A DNA stretch of 64,000 nucleotides, taken from Pseudolachnospira sp051055405 (GTDB taxonomy: Bacteria; Bacillota; Clostridia; Lachnospirales; Lachnospiraceae). Below, piece by piece: positions 12,565-20,666 of the stretch (positions are counted from its first letter, which is position 1; every line of letters starts with the position of its first letter). The notes under the pieces are model-generated. The model saw only the letters and a list, made by a program, of their open reading frames with translations, did no database searches and was not told where the DNA came from. The position numbers and the translations under genes are program-made. The DNA lies in NCBI RefSeq assembly GCF_051055405.1, contig NZ_CP167068.1, forward strand, positions 2,852,001 to 2,916,000, written 5' to 3'.

Positions 12565-13046
12565 ACCTTTACCTCATAAAATGATTCGTAATGTAATAGC
12601 TGATTTATTGCTCTTTGACTTATGAAAGCAATCTGGTCATAATTGGGATACGCTTTCATTTCTTCCAAAGCTCTTTTCTTATCCCAGATACCAGAATGAT
12701 ACATATCTACGACCCGAAACACCTTATCGTTTGCCACCTTCCCTTTAATCAAATCGTACTGCAAATAATCTTTTTCTTCGTCACGGCACCTACATACAAA
12801 ATCAATCCATTCTGTCAAATCATCTTCAAAACATTTATACGTCAGGCCCTCGAACGCTTCCTCCATATTATAAACTGTAACAATCGCTTTATCTGTCCCG
12901 TAAATATCTGCCTTTCTCCTTGCCCATCTCTCCGCCTGCTCCTGCACTGTCGTCACATAAAACCCTTTTCCAAAATCTCATGGACGAAAAGAATGCTCTA
13001 TGTCAGGGAAATTTACAATCACATTTGAACCATGATAAACAATCAT
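12561..13046 (-). pseudogene. DUF3990-like (predicted ADP-ribosyltransferase fold) gene broken by an in-frame TGA
   Basis: From the ATG at 13046 the frame reads MIVYHGSN...HSFRP, then TGA at 12980-12978, then continues in the same frame DFGKGFYVTT... to 12561. Both halves match one DUF3990-type domain: N-terminal YHGS, the central DFGKGFY motif, then a helical C-terminus with the VANDKVFRVVDMY segment. The interrupting codon stands where a leucine would be plausible (TTA or TTG to TGA, one base). The ATG overlaps the upstream DUF3791-like stop (ATGA). A 131-residue piece starting at the GTG at 12956 could still be made, but it lacks the N-terminal catalytic motif. DUF3990 is placed with ADP-ribosyltransferase folds; a toxin role is inference. 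UGA readthrough or a sequencing error are alternatives. Confidence 0.75.
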
Positions 13047-13258
13047 ACAGATATCCCCCTAACATTAAAATATTCTTTGATGTCTTCAACAATATACTTT
13101 GTACTTTGGGTGTGAAGAATCTCATAATTAGGCACTAAAAAATCTTTAATGCAATTTGTAGATTTCATGTTCTTATATACCTCCGAAGGGGTTTGCTCCC
13201 AATGATTCGCACAGGCATGAATCATATATATAACAAACGAAAACGTATCTTGATCCAT
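13043..13258 (-). CDS. DUF3791-like small protein
   Basis: Seventy-one residues. The start is set at the ATG at 13258, 10 bases after AAAGGA; a longer frame upstream only reads into the palindromic repeat and is rejected. The sequence (residues 5-15 FSFVIYMIHAC; later YEILHTQSTKYIVEDIKEY) resembles DUF3791 proteins, which end in a similar H-T-Q-x-x-x-Y-I-V-x-D motif. DUF3791 genes often sit beside DUF3990 genes, as here, so this may be the antitoxin-like or substrate partner. Four-base overlap with the next gene. Function not known. Confidence 0.75.
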   Translation of the reverse strand: MDQDTFSFVIYMIHACANHWEQTPSEVYKNMKSTNCIKDFLVPNYEILHTQSTKYIVEDIKEYFNVRGISV

Positions 13259-13321
13259 AGATCCACGTTCCTTTCTTTCATAATCACCTCTATAATGGTT
13301 ACATTCGTCTACTAATTTTTC

Positions 13322-13484
13322 AAAAAAATTTCCTATGAAACAAGAAAGAATTTCGCTTTGCGAAATTCTCGCGCCGAGCGCGGCCGCTATCGGCGGCATC
13401 TTCCTTTCGCGCTCGTGTGCATCCTTAGCGGAGCGCTTTTTGTTCAATAGGAAATTTCAGCGAAATTTCCTATTGAATAAAAAG
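13322..13484 (-). repeat. Palindromic post-terminator repeat, copy B (long form)
   Basis: Begins at the T-tract of the structured-RNA terminator with TTCAATAGGAAATTTC/GAAATTTCCTATTGAA, followed by AAAAAGCGCTCCGCTAAGG. It continues through a GC-rich part (13370-13420) and a second hairpin GAATTTCGC/GCGAAATTC, and ends with another CATAGGAAATTT half at 13322-13337. This is the longest simple copy of the family and lies in the leader of the DUF3791-like gene. Confidence 0.8.
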
Positions 13485-13567
13485 AGAATGCCATTCTGAA
13501 GGTATTCTCTACCCAGGAGACCGATCTAACTTCTTGGTCCCTCTGCCCCTCCGGGCTCAGAATGGCA
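13476..13567 (-). ncRNA. Unassigned multi-hairpin RNA with mutually exclusive terminator
   Basis: On the minus strand a 10-bp outer stem GCCATTCTGA (13566-13557)/TCAGAATGGC (13499-13490) encloses three hairpins: CCC-GGAG-GGG, GGGACC/GGTCTC with a 13-base loop, and GGTA-GAGAA-TACC. Overlapping it, AGAGAAT (13510-13504) can pair with ATTCTCT (13489-13483), which is followed by TTTTTATT and makes an intrinsic terminator. The terminator loop contains the 3' arm of the outer stem, so the two folds exclude each other, as in riboswitches and attenuators. It lies between the 726-residue gene and the DUF3791 cassette. I could not match it to FMN, TPP, SAM, glycine, T-box or tRNA patterns. It could be only a complex 3' UTR terminator. 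Confidence 0.55.
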
Positions 13568-13585
13568 AATGATGCTGAAAAACAA

Positions 13586-15766
13586 TTAATATTGAAAATG
13601 CTTTTCTTTTAAAATCAATCTACCCTCTTTATCGTATTTCGATCGAAATAGTCCAGTCAAGGAATGCTTTTCCGCAGCATCCGCAGCTTCCTCAATGAGC
13701 CCTTCAGCCTCTTTCATGGTCAGCGGTATGCCATCCTGCTTCATTGCGTCGATCTCATCTTCGATTGCCAGCATTCCATCTTCTTCAATCACACAATCGA
13801 TGTCCTCGGCATATTGTTTGACATATTCCAAGAATTCTGCTTCGCTCATCGGCGCATTTTCATCCGTGCTGCTTTGCTTCGGCTTTGGAGCGCTCTTTCG
13901 GCTCTCCGTCGACGTCGGATTTTCTTCCGCGGCAGGGCGCTCTATCTTGCGTGTCGGCCGCTCTTCTTCCGTTTCCGGCTGTGCTATTTTCGGCTGTACC
14001 GGTTTTTCCGTCTGCCGGACAAGCTCTTCATCGGTAAATTGAATCTGCGGCAGCGGATCATCTGCTTCCGGTTCCACTGGAATATCTTCCCGCAAATCCA
14101 TACGTCTAAATGGCTTTAAATCACGCCAATCTTCCAGCGCAGACATAGCCGCCTCCGCTTTCCGGTACCGGCCTTGAATCTCTGCCAATGCTTCCGGCGT
14201 ATCCAACATTACAAAATATTTTTCCGGTTCCAAATCCTTTTCCACCCGGAGAAGTTCTTCCAAAATGTCATCACTGATCTCCCCCGCATGGTCGATAATC
14301 AAATCCTTTCCCTTCAAATTTGGCAAAGATTTGATCAATCCCTTTGCATTCAAGCGTCCACCAGAAATCTTTGCCACCTGAGAAATGGTCTCTCCCTTTT
14401 CTTCATAGGCTTTTCGAAGCGCATCCACCGCCAGATTAATCCCTTCCGCTGACGTGTGGGTCGCAATATAAATCGGCTGATGATAAGCCGGCCTCTCCGG
14501 CTGTATTTCCGGTTCCGGCTCTGGTTCGTCGTCAAGCTCTTCAAAAGAAAATTCCAACTGCTGCGGTTCTGCTTCCGCTTCTTCCTCCACAAGAGCAGGT
14601 TCCTCATAGGGAATCTCCGGCTCCAGAACCACTGGCTCCGCCTGATGAAGCGGAAAGGTCATTTTATCTTCCTGGTCCGGATCTCCCTCTTCTTCAGAAA
14701 GGAACATTTCCTCGTTTTCTTCATCCTCAGCCACCGGCACCGCCATCAACTCTTGCGCAGTCTCAGGGTCTTCGGTCATCACCGTCTCATTGTCATAAGT
14801 GATCGGATCTTCCGGATGCAAATCCACATCCAGCCCCGTTACGTCTTCATCCCCTTGGAATGGATCCTCCCGTCCCAAATCAGGCGTTTCCTCTACGGAT
14901 TCCATTTCCTCAAACGCAAAAGCATCTTCCATAGAATGCTCTTCTGCTTCCTGCGCATAAAGGCCTTCCTCAAAAGGCTGATCTTCCTTTTCAAAAGCCG
15001 CTTCGTCAAAACCGCTTACAAAGTCGTCCGTATAGGATACCTCCGGCAATTCCTCTTCCGCTTCTCTTAAAGCTTCCGGCTCCTCCCGCCGTGGTTCTTC
15101 CGCTCTCTGGGCTTCCTCCATTTCCTCTGCTACACGCCGTAGATTCTGCTCATAGTATTCTCGGTTTTCTCTCCGGGCCCGCTGTTCCTCGCTGAGCGGT
15201 TCATAGGTTTCTTTTAGCTCCATGGCCTTTTCCACATAAGGCCCAACGCCGAACCATAGGATCAGTTCGTCACACAAAGAAACACACTTTTCTTTCATAT
15301 TTGCTTTTCGGTACAGCACCGCCAGCTCATACGCCCATTCTTCTTCAAATTCTTTCCGCTTATAGGTCTCTAAAATGGCGATCTTTTTGTCCAATGGCTC
15401 GCCTTTTGCTTCCGCTAAAAGATAGCGCAAAAGATACCGGCTGTTATCATCCGGCGCTTCCGCCAGATACATTTTATAAAACTGCTCCGCGTCCGGGATA
15501 GCGCCGGCATAGATAGCGTTCTCTGCCAACTTATAAAGAATCCGGCGGCCCGAAGGAGCCTCCTCATAAGCCATCAGCAAAATGTCCATCGCCGCTTCGT
15601 ATTGTTTTGTCTTTTCATAAGCCGTCGCCACGGTCGTCAACATCCGAAGGCTGTGGATCTGCTTCCAGTCAATGGTATCGGCGATCTTTGCCGCTGTAAC
15701 ATAATCCTTTTTATTGACCAGTTTCTGTATTTTATCCGCTTTGATATTATAAGTATTCTTATCCAT
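13586..15766 (-). CDS. Large acidic TPR-like protein of unknown function
   Basis: 726 residues, no signal peptide or membrane segment. Residues about 1-190 are helical repeats resembling TPR (paired A and Y/L positions at 34-residue intervals). Residues about 190-425 form a very acidic low-complexity linker rich in E, D and P. Residues about 430-560 form an alpha/beta domain containing AEGINLAVDALRKAYEE and KGKDLIIDHAG. A second P/E/K-rich linker and a helical C-terminal domain (about 640-726) follow. It starts 25 bases after recR, so it is probably the last gene of the dnaX-ybaB-recR operon, which hints at a nucleoid or DNA-maintenance context without proving it. Family not recognised. Confidence 0.75.
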   Translation of the reverse strand: MDKNTYNIKADKIQKLVNKKDYVTAAKIADTIDWKQIHSLRMLTTVATAYEKTKQYEAAMDILLMAYEEAPSGRRILYKLAENAIYAGAIPDAEQFYKMYLAEAPDDNSRYLLRYLLAEAKGEPLDKKIAILETYKRKEFEEEWAYELAVLYRKANMKEKCVSLCDELILWFGVGPYVEKAMELKETYEPLSEEQRARRENREYYEQNLRRVAEEMEEAQRAEEPRREEPEALREAEEELPEVSYTDDFVSGFDEAAFEKEDQPFEEGLYAQEAEEHSMEDAFAFEEMESVEETPDLGREDPFQGDEDVTGLDVDLHPEDPITYDNETVMTEDPETAQELMAVPVAEDEENEEMFLSEEEGDPDQEDKMTFPLHQAEPVVLEPEIPYEEPALVEEEAEAEPQQLEFSFEELDDEPEPEPEIQPERPAYHQPIYIATHTSAEGINLAVDALRKAYEEKGETISQVAKISGGRLNAKGLIKSLPNLKGKDLIIDHAGEISDDILEELLRVEKDLEPEKYFVMLDTPEALAEIQGRYRKAEAAMSALEDWRDLKPFRRMDLREDIPVEPEADDPLPQIQFTDEELVRQTEKPVQPKIAQPETEEERPTRKIERPAAEENPTSTESRKSAPKPKQSSTDENAPMSEAEFLEYVKQYAEDIDCVIEEDGMLAIEDEIDAMKQDGIPLTMKEAEGLIEEAADAAEKHSLTGLFRSKYDKEGRLILKEKHFQY

Positions 15767-15790
15767 TTTTTCACCCCAAAGGTAAGATTC

Positions 15791-16390
15791 TTATAGCTCC
15801 ACGCGCCCTTCCAGAGCCCGCAACAACGTTACTTCATCAATATATTCCAAATCGCCGCCCACCGGTACGCCGCTGGCAATGCGGCTGACTTTAATGCCGG
15901 TTGGCTTGATCAATTTGCTGATATACATCGCCGTGGTTTCTCCCTCCAAGCTGGAGTTCGTAGCGATAATCACCTCGGAAATTTCTTCTGTCTGCAGCCG
16001 CTGCATCAGCTCCTTCAACCGAATATCCCCAGGACCGATTCCAAGCGCCGGAGAAATCGCTCCGTGAAGCACATGGTATAGTCCCTCATATTGACCGGTC
16101 TTCTCATAAGCTGCCAGATCCCGCGGATTCTCCACCACCATAATCGTCGAAGCATCGCGCGCCGGGCTGCTGCAGATCGGACAGAGCTTCGCATCTGTCA
16201 AAGTGCAGCACTTTTCACAGTAGCATACGCCTTTCTTGGCGTCCAACATTGTCCCCGCCAGCTTTTCCACTGCCTCCACCGGAAGATTGATCAGGTAAAA
16301 GGCCAAACGCTGAGCCGATTTGGGACCAACACCAGGAAGTTTCGCCAGCTCTTCAATTAAAGATTGAATCCGGGTGCTATAATAATCCAT
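15791..16390 (-). CDS. recR: Recombination mediator protein RecR
   Basis: 199 residues, the usual length. Helix-hairpin-helix LPGVGPKSAQRLA at about residues 18-30, a C4 zinc finger (CEKC...CPIC, about residues 58-73), and a Toprim domain (about 80-175) with VVENPRDL and ATNSSLEGETT. With RecF and RecO it loads RecA on gapped DNA coated with SSB. The start codon overlaps the stop of ybaB by one base, in the conserved order dnaX-ybaB-recR. Confidence 0.97.
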   Translation of the reverse strand: MDYYSTRIQSLIEELAKLPGVGPKSAQRLAFYLINLPVEAVEKLAGTMLDAKKGVCYCEKCCTLTDAKLCPICSSPARDASTIMVVENPRDLAAYEKTGQYEGLYHVLHGAISPALGIGPGDIRLKELMQRLQTEEISEVIIATNSSLEGETTAMYISKLIKPTGIKVSRIASGVPVGGDLEYIDEVTLLRALEGRVEL

Positions 16391-16740
16391 TAGAAGCCAA
16401 AGCCTCCCAGGCCGCCAAGCCCACCGGTCAGCTTCGCCATCGCATTCTGGGATTCGCTGTCCGCTACCCGATACGCTTCATTGACAGCTGCTACAATCAG
16501 GTCCTGGAGCATCTCAATGTCATCCGGATCGACCACTTCCTCCGCCAATTTGATAGAAACCAGTTCCTTTTTCCCAGATACTACTACCTCCACAGCCCCG
16601 CCTCCGGCTGACGCTGTGTACTCTTTCTGCTCCAATTCTTTCGTCGTCTCTTCCATCTGACGCTGCATACGCTGCGCTTGTTTCATCAAGTTATTCATAT
16701 TTCCCGGCATTCCACCTGGAAATCCCCCTTTTCTCGCCAT
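16390..16740 (-). CDS. ybaB: YbaB/EbfC family nucleoid-associated protein
   Basis: 116 residues. N-terminal G/M-rich stretch ending NMNNLMKQAQRMQRQMEE, then the central VEVVVSGKKELVSIKL beta region and a C-terminal helix, ending in a G-rich tail (GGLGGLGGFGF). YbaB proteins form dimers that bind DNA with little sequence preference and usually sit between dnaX and recR, as here. RBS GGAGG precedes the ATG. Confidence 0.95.
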   Translation of the reverse strand: MARKGGFPGGMPGNMNNLMKQAQRMQRQMEETTKELEQKEYTASAGGGAVEVVVSGKKELVSIKLAEEVVDPDDIEMLQDLIVAAVNEAYRVADSESQNAMAKLTGGLGGLGGFGF

Positions 16741-16764
16741 AACAAAACCTCCTTCTATACATAA

Positions 16765-18348
16765 CTAATCTTCTTCTATTTCAATTTCGGTATGAAACAC
16801 CGATAAATCCGCATCGCTGACATAGGCTGGCGCCGCTTCCTCTTGGACAGCCAACCTGGCGTCAAAGGCCAAGGTTTTCTGGTACGTTTGCTCCACAAAC
16901 GCCTTTACCTGCTCCAACGCGCCTACGGTCTTACACATATTATAATTCAACTGGTCTGAAAATACCACCCCCAGAGCGCCTTCTCCCTTCGGCTCTACAC
17001 GAGTGCCTGCCAGAGAAAGCGTCGCAATACGTTCAAGGCTTCCACAAATCCTAGGCCATTCCTGTTGAATCAGGTTTAAATCTTCCCATTCCGCTTGAGG
17101 CAAAACAACAGGCTCGCGCTCTTCTAAAACAGGTTCCGCCTGTTCTTCTTGCAGCGCTGCCTCCCTGCGCGCGGCCGGCGCTGCGGCGGGTACACCCTCG
17201 GCCACCTTTCTTTCCAGCGCGTCCAAACGGGTCAACACGGATTCCAGATTCTGTTCCATGGCAGGACGGGTGGATTGAATTACCGCCACTTCTAAACGCA
17301 CTCTCTTCCCGACGCCGCTTCTCATCTGATTGTATAGTTCCGAAAAAATCCGGATCAAACGCATCAGCGCATCCGTCGAAATCATCCGCCCCTCTTCTTG
17401 CAAACGAATCCAATCGTCCTCTGTCAAATCAAAAGCTTCGCTGCCCGCTTCGGAAGTCTGAAGCAGCAGCAAATTTCTCATATACCAAATAAAATCCTGG
17501 ACAAATTGTCCCAGCTCCCTACCGCTCATCACGATATCTTCCACCGCAAGCAAAGCCCCGGTGGTATCGGACGTTGCCAAATAGCGGAGGAAACCGCTGA
17601 ACACCTCATTGTCTACCGCTCCCAGCACGTTTAAAATCATCTCATAGGTTAACGGTTTTCCAATATGAAACGCAATGCACTGATCCAAAAGGCTAATCGC
17701 GTCCCGCATCCCTCCGTCCGCCTTTTTCGCAATATAACGGAGAGCTTTTTCTTCGATCTCTACATTTTCATAGGAAACCAGTTCTTTCAAACGATCTACC
17801 AAAACATCGTTTGTCATCCGTTTAAAATCGTAACGCTGGCAGCGGGAAAGAACCGTCACTGGAATTTTATGCGGTTCCGTAGTGGCTAAAATAAAGATCA
17901 CATAAGCCGGAGGCTCTTCTAAGGTCTTCAACAATGCATTAAAGGCCCCTGTTGACAACATGTGGGCCTCATCGATAATGTATACGCGATATTTTCCTTC
18001 CGCTGGCGAGTACTGTACCTCATCCCGAATCTCACGGATATTGTCAACGCCATTATTGGACGCCGCGTCAATCTCCACTACATTCATAGAAGCAGCGGAT
18101 TCCATCGCACGGCAGGTAGAACATTCACCGCAAGGGCTGCCATCCACGGGATGCTCACAGTTTACAGCCTTCGCAAAGATCTTCGCAATCGTCGTTTTTC
18201 CGGTTCCTCTAGTACCGCAAAATAAGTACGCATGACCAATACGCCCTGTGGTAATTTGATTCTTTAAAGTAGTGACAATGGCTTCCTGGCCTTTTACATC
18301 TGAAAAATTGGTTGGACGCCACTTGCGGTAGAGGGCGGTATAGGACAT
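16765..18348 (-). CDS. dnaX: DNA polymerase III subunit gamma/tau
   Basis: 527 residues. AAA+ clamp-loader ATPase: Walker A GTRGTGKT (residues 45-52), zinc-binding cysteines at about 64-79 (CEHPVDGSPCGECSTC), Walker B VYIIDEAH (about 122-129), sensor segment ATTEPHKIP and the SRC arginine finger at LSRCQRY. Domain III continues to about residue 370, followed by an Ala/Glu-rich linker and a tau-like C-terminus. It opens and loads the sliding clamp at the replication fork. RBS AGGAGG, start ATG at 18348, directly downstream of the SRP RNA, a linkage common in Firmicutes. Confidence 0.97.
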   Translation of the reverse strand: MSYTALYRKWRPTNFSDVKGQEAIVTTLKNQITTGRIGHAYLFCGTRGTGKTTIAKIFAKAVNCEHPVDGSPCGECSTCRAMESAASMNVVEIDAASNNGVDNIREIRDEVQYSPAEGKYRVYIIDEAHMLSTGAFNALLKTLEEPPAYVIFILATTEPHKIPVTVLSRCQRYDFKRMTNDVLVDRLKELVSYENVEIEEKALRYIAKKADGGMRDAISLLDQCIAFHIGKPLTYEMILNVLGAVDNEVFSGFLRYLATSDTTGALLAVEDIVMSGRELGQFVQDFIWYMRNLLLLQTSEAGSEAFDLTEDDWIRLQEEGRMISTDALMRLIRIFSELYNQMRSGVGKRVRLEVAVIQSTRPAMEQNLESVLTRLDALERKVAEGVPAAAPAARREAALQEEQAEPVLEEREPVVLPQAEWEDLNLIQQEWPRICGSLERIATLSLAGTRVEPKGEGALGVVFSDQLNYNMCKTVGALEQVKAFVEQTYQKTLAFDARLAVQEEAAPAYVSDADLSVFHTEIEIEED

Positions 18349-18373
18349 GATAAAGAATGCCTCCTATTTAAAC

Positions 18374-18400
18374 AACGAAATTTCCTATGAAATGAAAAAA
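18374..18400 (-). repeat. Palindromic post-terminator repeat, copy C (half element)
   Basis: TTTTTTTCATTTCATAGG followed by AAATTTCGTTG sits exactly at the U-tract after the SRP RNA. Only one arm of the palindrome is present; the second arm is missing before the dnaX RBS. It matches the left half of the other copies. Confidence 0.6.
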
Positions 18401-18705
18401 ATATCCGCGCATTCTGCTTTGTATTCCTTTTCATGGGCGTTACCTTAGCAGTTAACTCAGATCCGGCGCCCTCACGGCACACGGAAGGTTTCGCTTAGTG
18501 CTGCTTCGTTCCCGACCTGACACGGTTCACGAATTCCCGTTGCGTGAGACCAGAACATCAACGTCACTTACAAAGGGCAGCCCCACAAATAAGAATCCTA
18601 GGCAGAATATCACCCCTGCTATAGCGGATTGCAGGTTCAGGGCACCGCTAACTCCCCGGCTGCGCGGAAACTTTATGGCATATTTACAATACGGGCAAGA
18701 TACCC
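18396..18705 (-). ncRNA. ffs: Signal recognition particle RNA, long Firmicutes type
   Basis: The S-domain core reads CGTGTCAGGTCGGGAACGA then AGCAGCACTAAG, the Ffh-binding helix 8. The Alu part reads GGGGAGTTAGCGGTGCCCTG and CAATCCGCTATAGCAGGGGT, matching the long SRP RNAs of Bacillus and Clostridia. Terminal helix TCCGCGC (5') and GCGCGGA (3') close the molecule, followed by a T-tract at about 18394-18400. The 5' end is taken from the promoter, so the mature RNA may start a little later. It targets ribosome-nascent chains to the membrane with Ffh and FtsY. Confidence 0.95.
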
Positions 18706-18713
18706 GCCTTTTT

Positions 18714-18743
18714 ATTATACCGTCATGATAGGCGCGATGTCAA
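18714..18743 (-). promoter_or_regulatory. Promoter of the SRP RNA
   Basis: Minus strand -35 TTGACA (18743-18738), 18-base spacer, perfect -10 TATAAT (18719-18714). Strong consensus, as expected for a stable RNA. Confidence 0.85.
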
Positions 18744-18833
18744 ACTCTTTTTTCTTTCCTCCATTTTTCCCCATAAGAATTCCCTTCCATTTTTCCCTTT
18801 CTTTCTCGAAAGCACTGTGCTATAGTAGAGACT

Positions 18834-19520
18834 ATGAAGATTGGTGGATTTCAAAAACTAACATTACTGGATTTTCCCAGACGGCTCTCTGCTACGGTTT
18901 TTACTGGCGGCTGCAATTTTTGCTGCCCTTTTTGTCATAACAGCGAATTGATTCTTCCCGGCGATACGCTTCCCGAGGAAGAAATTCTTGCAACATTAAA
19001 AAAACGCCGCGGGATGCTGGAAGGCGTCTGCATCACCGGCGGGGAACCGACTCTGCAAAAAGATCTGGGAAGCTTTATGGAAAAGCTAAAAGAAATGGAT
19101 TACCAGGTGAAGCTCGATACCAACGGCTATCGCCCGGATGTCCTGCGGGATCTGTGTGAAAAAAAACTGGTAGACTACGTGGCCATGGATATCAAAGGAC
19201 CGAAACAAAAATACGCCGCCATCGCAGGAAAAGAAGGCCTGCATCTGGAGTGGATTGAGGAAAGCATCTCTTACCTATTAGAAACTTCCATGGAATATGA
19301 ATTCCGCACTACCGTCGTGCCCGAACTCCATGAGGAAAAGGATTTTCCCGAAATTGGAAGGTGGATTCAAGGGGCCAACGCCTATTACCTGCAAGCCTAT
19401 CGGGACTCAGAGTACGTTTTGGACCGCCGTTTTACCACGCCATCGGAAGAGTGGCTGGAAACCTTAAGGCAGCTCGTTTTGCCATTTGTGCCAAATACAG
19501 TTCTACGTGGCGTCGGATGA
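18834..19520 (+). CDS. nrdG: Anaerobic ribonucleotide reductase-activating protein (radical SAM)
   Basis: 228 residues. The radical-SAM 4Fe-4S motif C-x3-C-x2-C is present (GCNFCCPFCHN, about residues 27-37; the extra Cys is not a ligand in the usual pattern), followed by the SAM-binding GGEPTLQ at about 70-76. The family cleaves SAM to place a glycyl radical on its partner, normally the anaerobic class III reductase NrdD. No nrdD is in this window. The ATG is preceded only by a TATAGT box 8-13 bases upstream, so the leader may be very short. Converges on, and overlaps by 18 bases, the coiled-coil gene on the other strand. Confidence 0.85.
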   Translation: MKIGGFQKLTLLDFPRRLSATVFTGGCNFCCPFCHNSELILPGDTLPEEEILATLKKRRGMLEGVCITGGEPTLQKDLGSFMEKLKEMDYQVKLDTNGYRPDVLRDLCEKKLVDYVAMDIKGPKQKYAAIAGKEGLHLEWIEESISYLLETSMEYEFRTTVVPELHEEKDFPEIGRWIQGANAYYLQAYRDSEYVLDRRFTTPSEEWLETLRQLVLPFVPNTVLRGVG

Positions 19521-20666
19521 TTCCCGTTTTTCTCCTTGCTCCGAATCAGAATCCACCGGAGGTTCTGCCACGCCGATAGGCGCACCTGCCCGCACGAGTT
19601 CTTGGGCCTCGGTAATATTGGCGGCTTGTCCGGAGGAAATCGCTGCCAAAAGGGCATCCAGTTTTTCTTCCTGCAAAAACTCTCTCCCCAGCATCGGCTC
19701 ATAACGCTCCGTCAAAATCATCGTGGCTTTCCGCAGCCGCTCGCGGTATTCTGCCAGCAGCTCCGACGAATGGGTAAAATCAGCATCCAATTTTGAAATC
19801 CGATCGTGATTATTTTCCGTGATTTCCTGGGCAATCAGAACTTTTCCAGTATTTTCAAAATGAGTCAGCGCTTCCTGCTTTTGATTGGCAACGCCGATCT
19901 TCTCTTCTTCCAGTTTTTCGATTTCCCGGTCAAATTTTTCCAGACCGTACATTTCCTCATTTTTGTCTTTCCGAATCGCATTCTTAATCGCTTTGATCTT
20001 CCTGCGGTTGGCCGCCATGGCATTCCGGTTTTCCCTGCCTTTCCGCAGGGCATCCAAGTGACGCACTTTAATCTGGTTGTTTAAAAGGAAATACAGGCCG
20101 CCAAAAAAGAAAATATCTACCACATACAGCAAGATCAAAACCAACGTGCTGTCCACGCCTGTCAACCGGTAAATTCCCACGGGAACACAAAAAAAGCAGA
20201 CGGCAAACGTCAAAATGAAAACCAGAATCTCCTTCAATCCTCTGGTATAATAAAGGGAATAAAAAAGCAGCGAGTTGCAGAATCCGGGAACCCGGTCCTG
20301 GCGGAAGCCGGTTTTAATCTCCGTATTCAGACGCCGGTTTTCCTCTCTCAAATCTGCGGTTTCCTCTGCAATCCGGTCTTTCATCCCTTCATTTTTTGCT
20401 TTTTCTCTCTTGTTTCGTATCTTCTTTAAATGTCCTTGAATCTCCTCAATCTGCGTGTCATAACTATCGGTAATCTCTGCTTTCCGTTTTCGAATCGTCA
20501 GCTCAATGCTATCGGCCACCGCCTTCTTTTCCAACGTCAAAGCCTTTTCCAAACGCTTTGTCTGAAGCTCCTGCTCATCCTTAACCGCCTGCGCCCGCCG
20601 CAGTTGAATCACAGCCGCTTTCGCTTCTTCTAAAAAAGTAATATTATCAACACCCGCTTCCGCCAT
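19503..20666 (-). CDS. Coiled-coil membrane protein of unknown function
   Basis: 387 residues. Residues about 10-125 form a long charged helix or coiled coil (RKRKAEI, KKIRNKREKAK). Two adjacent membrane segments follow (about 145-165 and 172-192), then a second coiled-coil region (about 200-345) and an acidic tail. Two coiled coils flanking a hairpin membrane anchor suggest a structural or scaffold protein at the inner membrane. RBS GGAGG just before the ATG. No family recognised. The last 18 bases overlap the convergent nrdG gene. Confidence 0.7.
   Translation of the reverse strand: MAEAGVDNITFLEEAKAAVIQLRRAQAVKDEQELQTKRLEKALTLEKKAVADSIELTIRKRKAEITDSYDTQIEEIQGHLKKIRNKREKAKNEGMKDRIAEETADLREENRRLNTEIKTGFRQDRVPGFCNSLLFYSLYYTRGLKEILVFILTFAVCFFCVPVGIYRLTGVDSTLVLILLYVVDIFFFGGLYFLLNNQIKVRHLDALRKGRENRNAMAANRRKIKAIKNAIRKDKNEEMYGLEKFDREIEKLEEEKIGVANQKQEALTHFENTGKVLIAQEITENNHDRISKLDADFTHSSELLAEYRERLRKATMILTERYEPMLGREFLQEEKLDALLAAISSGQAANITEAQELVRAGAPIGVAEPPVDSDSEQGEKRESSDAT

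Noticed and set aside
13259..13447. Longer N-terminus for the DUF3791-like protein
   Set aside because: The added residues are read from repeat copy B, and the ATG at 13258 has an SD.
13476..13567. Structured RNA read as a tRNA gene
   Set aside because: It is cloverleaf-like but has no T-loop or anticodon-loop consensus and the arm lengths are wrong.
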